Under the pieces are notes generated by a model that saw nothing but the letters and a program-made list of their open reading frames with translations, was not told the DNA's origin and ran no database searches. A DNA stretch of 64,000 bases from Candidatus Riflebacteria bacterium HGW-Riflebacteria-2 (lineage in GTDB: Bacteria; Muiribacteriota; Ozemobacteria; Ozemobacterales; Ozemobacteraceae): the NCBI GenBank assembly GCA_002839435.1, contig PGYA01000023.1:1-64000 (forward strand), read 5' to 3'. Made by a program: the position numbers and the translations under genes. Positions 62,863 through 64,000 of the stretch are shown one piece after another. How positions within the stretch are numbered: position 1 is the first letter of the stretch; the number at the start of each line of letters is the position of its first letter.

Positions 62863-63795
62863 ATGTCTCCCCTGTTCAACCGCGCCAGCGCCTGGATCAA
62901 GACCCGCTTTGGCCGGCGCGTGCAAAAGATTCCGATAGATGCCGGTTTTTCCTGCCCAAACCGCGATGGCAGCCTCTCTGGCCAGGGCTGTCTCTACTGC
63001 AGTAACGCAAGTTTTGCGCCGTTTTACAGTAATCCACAACTCGCAATAGCGGAGCAGCTGCGCCAGGGGCGAGAATATTACCAAAAGCGATATGGTTGCA
63101 GCAGCTTTTTTGCGTATTTTCAGTCGTATTCAGGCACTTATGCTCCGGTCGAAACTCTGCGGCAGAAATACCGTGAAGCCGCCGACTGCCAAGACATCGA
63201 GGGCCTGATCATAGCAACACGACCTGACTGCATCAACAGCGACATAGTCACTCTTCTACAGGATATCGCCCAGGCAACCTTTATCAGAATTGAACTGGGA
63301 GTGGAGTCATTCGACGACGCAGTGCTTGCAGAAATGAACAGATGTCACGACGTCGCAACGTCCCTGCAGGCAATCAGCCGGTTAAGATCTGCTGAAATCC
63401 CTGTCTGTATACATCTTATCAGCGGACTGCCCGGCGAAAAACCAGATTACATGACGCGGGCTGCCCGAGTAACTTCAGAGTCCGGTGCCGACATGGTAAA
63501 ACTGCACCACCTGCAGATAATCAAAGGCTCGCGCCTCGCCAGACTATACGCCGCAAGTCCCGACAGTTATCATTTATACAGCATCGAAGCATATATTGAC
63601 AGGGTCTGCGAATTCGTCGCCAATCTGGCGCCGAACATATACCTGGAGCGCTTTATCAGCCGGATTCCGGTCGATCAACTCGTAGCGCCAATTTTTTCAG
63701 GCATAGATGAATCAGCTTTTCAACGTCTGCTTGAAGCAAGGCTCAAAACTCTTGGCCTTTATCAGGGATCTTCTATCTTAGCCAGCCTGCCATAG
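62863..63795 (+). CDS. radical SAM protein of the YhcC/TIGR01212 type
   Basis: 310 aa. The N-terminal cluster motif has Cys31, Cys43 and Cys46 (CPNRDGSLSGQGCLYC), characteristic of the YhcC/YtqA group, not the plain CxxxCxxC. Later segments LIIATRPDCINSDIV, RIELGVESF and VCIHLISGLPGEK belong to the radical SAM barrel. It cleaves S-adenosylmethionine reductively; the substrate of the family is not settled. It begins on the base after the transporter stop with no own Shine-Dalgarno site, so translation depends on the upstream gene. Confidence 0.93.
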   Translation: MSPLFNRASAWIKTRFGRRVQKIPIDAGFSCPNRDGSLSGQGCLYCSNASFAPFYSNPQLAIAEQLRQGREYYQKRYGCSSFFAYFQSYSGTYAPVETLRQKYREAADCQDIEGLIIATRPDCINSDIVTLLQDIAQATFIRIELGVESFDDAVLAEMNRCHDVATSLQAISRLRSAEIPVCIHLISGLPGEKPDYMTRAARVTSESGADMVKLHHLQIIKGSRLARLYAASPDSYHLYSIEAYIDRVCEFVANLAPNIYLERFISRIPVDQLVAPIFSGIDESAFQRLLEARLKTLGLYQGSSILASLP

Positions 63796-63818
63796 CGAAA
63801 ACAGCAATCTGTAAGACC

Positions 63819-63968
63819 AGTCCTCTGCCAAGCTTGAAAATGGGCGTGATCTGTCATTGCGAGGAGGGCGCCAGCCCGACGTGGCAATCTCACTGACAGA
63901 AGGATTGCTTCGTCGCTACGCTCCTCGCAATGACGGTGAACTCTTAAACTCTTATGTGCCAGAGGACT
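63819..63968. repeat. nested inverted repeat at window end
   Basis: Inner arms GTCATTGCGAGGAG (63853-63866) and CTCCTCGCAATGAC (63921-63934) are a perfect 14-bp inverted repeat spaced 54 nt. Outer arms AGTCCTCTG (63819-63827) and CAGAGGACT (63960-63968) add a 9-bp pair. The inner core resembles a widespread intergenic repeat (TCATTGCGAGGAGCGAAGCGACGAAGCAATC type) known from several Gram-negative phyla, perhaps a REP- or MITE-like element. It lies downstream of the last gene. Confidence 0.75.
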
Positions 63969-64000
63969 AGCCGGGGTTCCCGTTGTTTTTTTTCAATCGG

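Overview
The window looks like a chromosomal segment of a deep-branching Gram-negative, probably free-living or sediment/groundwater bacterium. It has an RND efflux pump with its periplasmic adaptor, a lipoprotein with a lipobox, HflK/HflC, rubrerythrin (anaerobic or microaerophilic oxidative-stress handling), glycogen branching enzyme and a Lys/Ala-rich histone-H1-like protein. Very large membrane SpoIIE-type phosphatase families would fit lineages such as Candidatus Riflebacteria, but that assignment is an inference and nothing here proves it. Coding density is high, Shine-Dalgarno sites (AGGAGG type) are strong, TTG/GTG starts are used in several places, and no transposase, integrase, tRNA or CRISPR array was seen.

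Layout. 1-1640 (mostly minus strand): the 5' end of a tmRNA gene cut by the window edge, an NTF2-like/cytidine deaminase fusion, and a histone-H1-like protein. 2300-7408: RND pump operon and rubrerythrin. 7488-33558: eight very large (about 970-1000 aa) membrane SpoIIE/PP2C-type phosphatases in head-to-tail series, interrupted only by a lexA-dinB-orf cassette at 25465-27533. 33648-41662: FHA-GAF-degenerate GGDEF protein, coiled-coil DUF2325 protein, ECF sigma factor with zinc-finger anti-sigma factor, a small exported protein, thioredoxin and glgB. 41735-47516: two more of the phosphatases. 47611-52885 (minus): beta-propeller-like exported protein, CHAP-like lipoprotein, STAS-domain protein and a clostripain-family protease. 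53135-55096: ATP-grasp ligase plus alpha/beta hydrolase. 55192-57155 (minus): hflK-hflC. 57356-63795: small membrane protein, hybrid histidine kinase, Na/Pi cotransporter-PhoU fusion and a YhcC-like radical SAM protein. The window ends in a nested inverted repeat.

The standout system is the phosphatase array. All ten proteins share one architecture: TM1, a first extracytoplasmic domain of about 260-290 aa, TM2, a short cytoplasmic turn, TM3, a second extracytoplasmic domain of about 270-320 aa, TM4, HAMP, then a PPM/SpoIIE phosphatase. They fall into two classes, here called A and B, recognisable from the sensor domains and from the phosphatase loop (A: NAGHC; B: NAG followed by A/G/S and usually CSP). 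They always occur as A followed by B, giving five consecutive A-B pairs, four with overlapping reading frames and one with a 13-nt gap. This suggests translationally coupled, possibly heteromeric, two-input receptors that dephosphorylate STAS-type anti-anti-sigma factors. One STAS protein with a candidate phospho-serine lies 1.8 kb downstream of the last pair, but no RsbW-type kinase is present in the window.

The lexA-dinB cassette inside the array has a good sigma70 promoter (TTGACA-17-TATAAT) overlapped by TTCGC direct repeats spaced exactly 11 bp apart. This is a plausible LexA operator of direct-repeat type.
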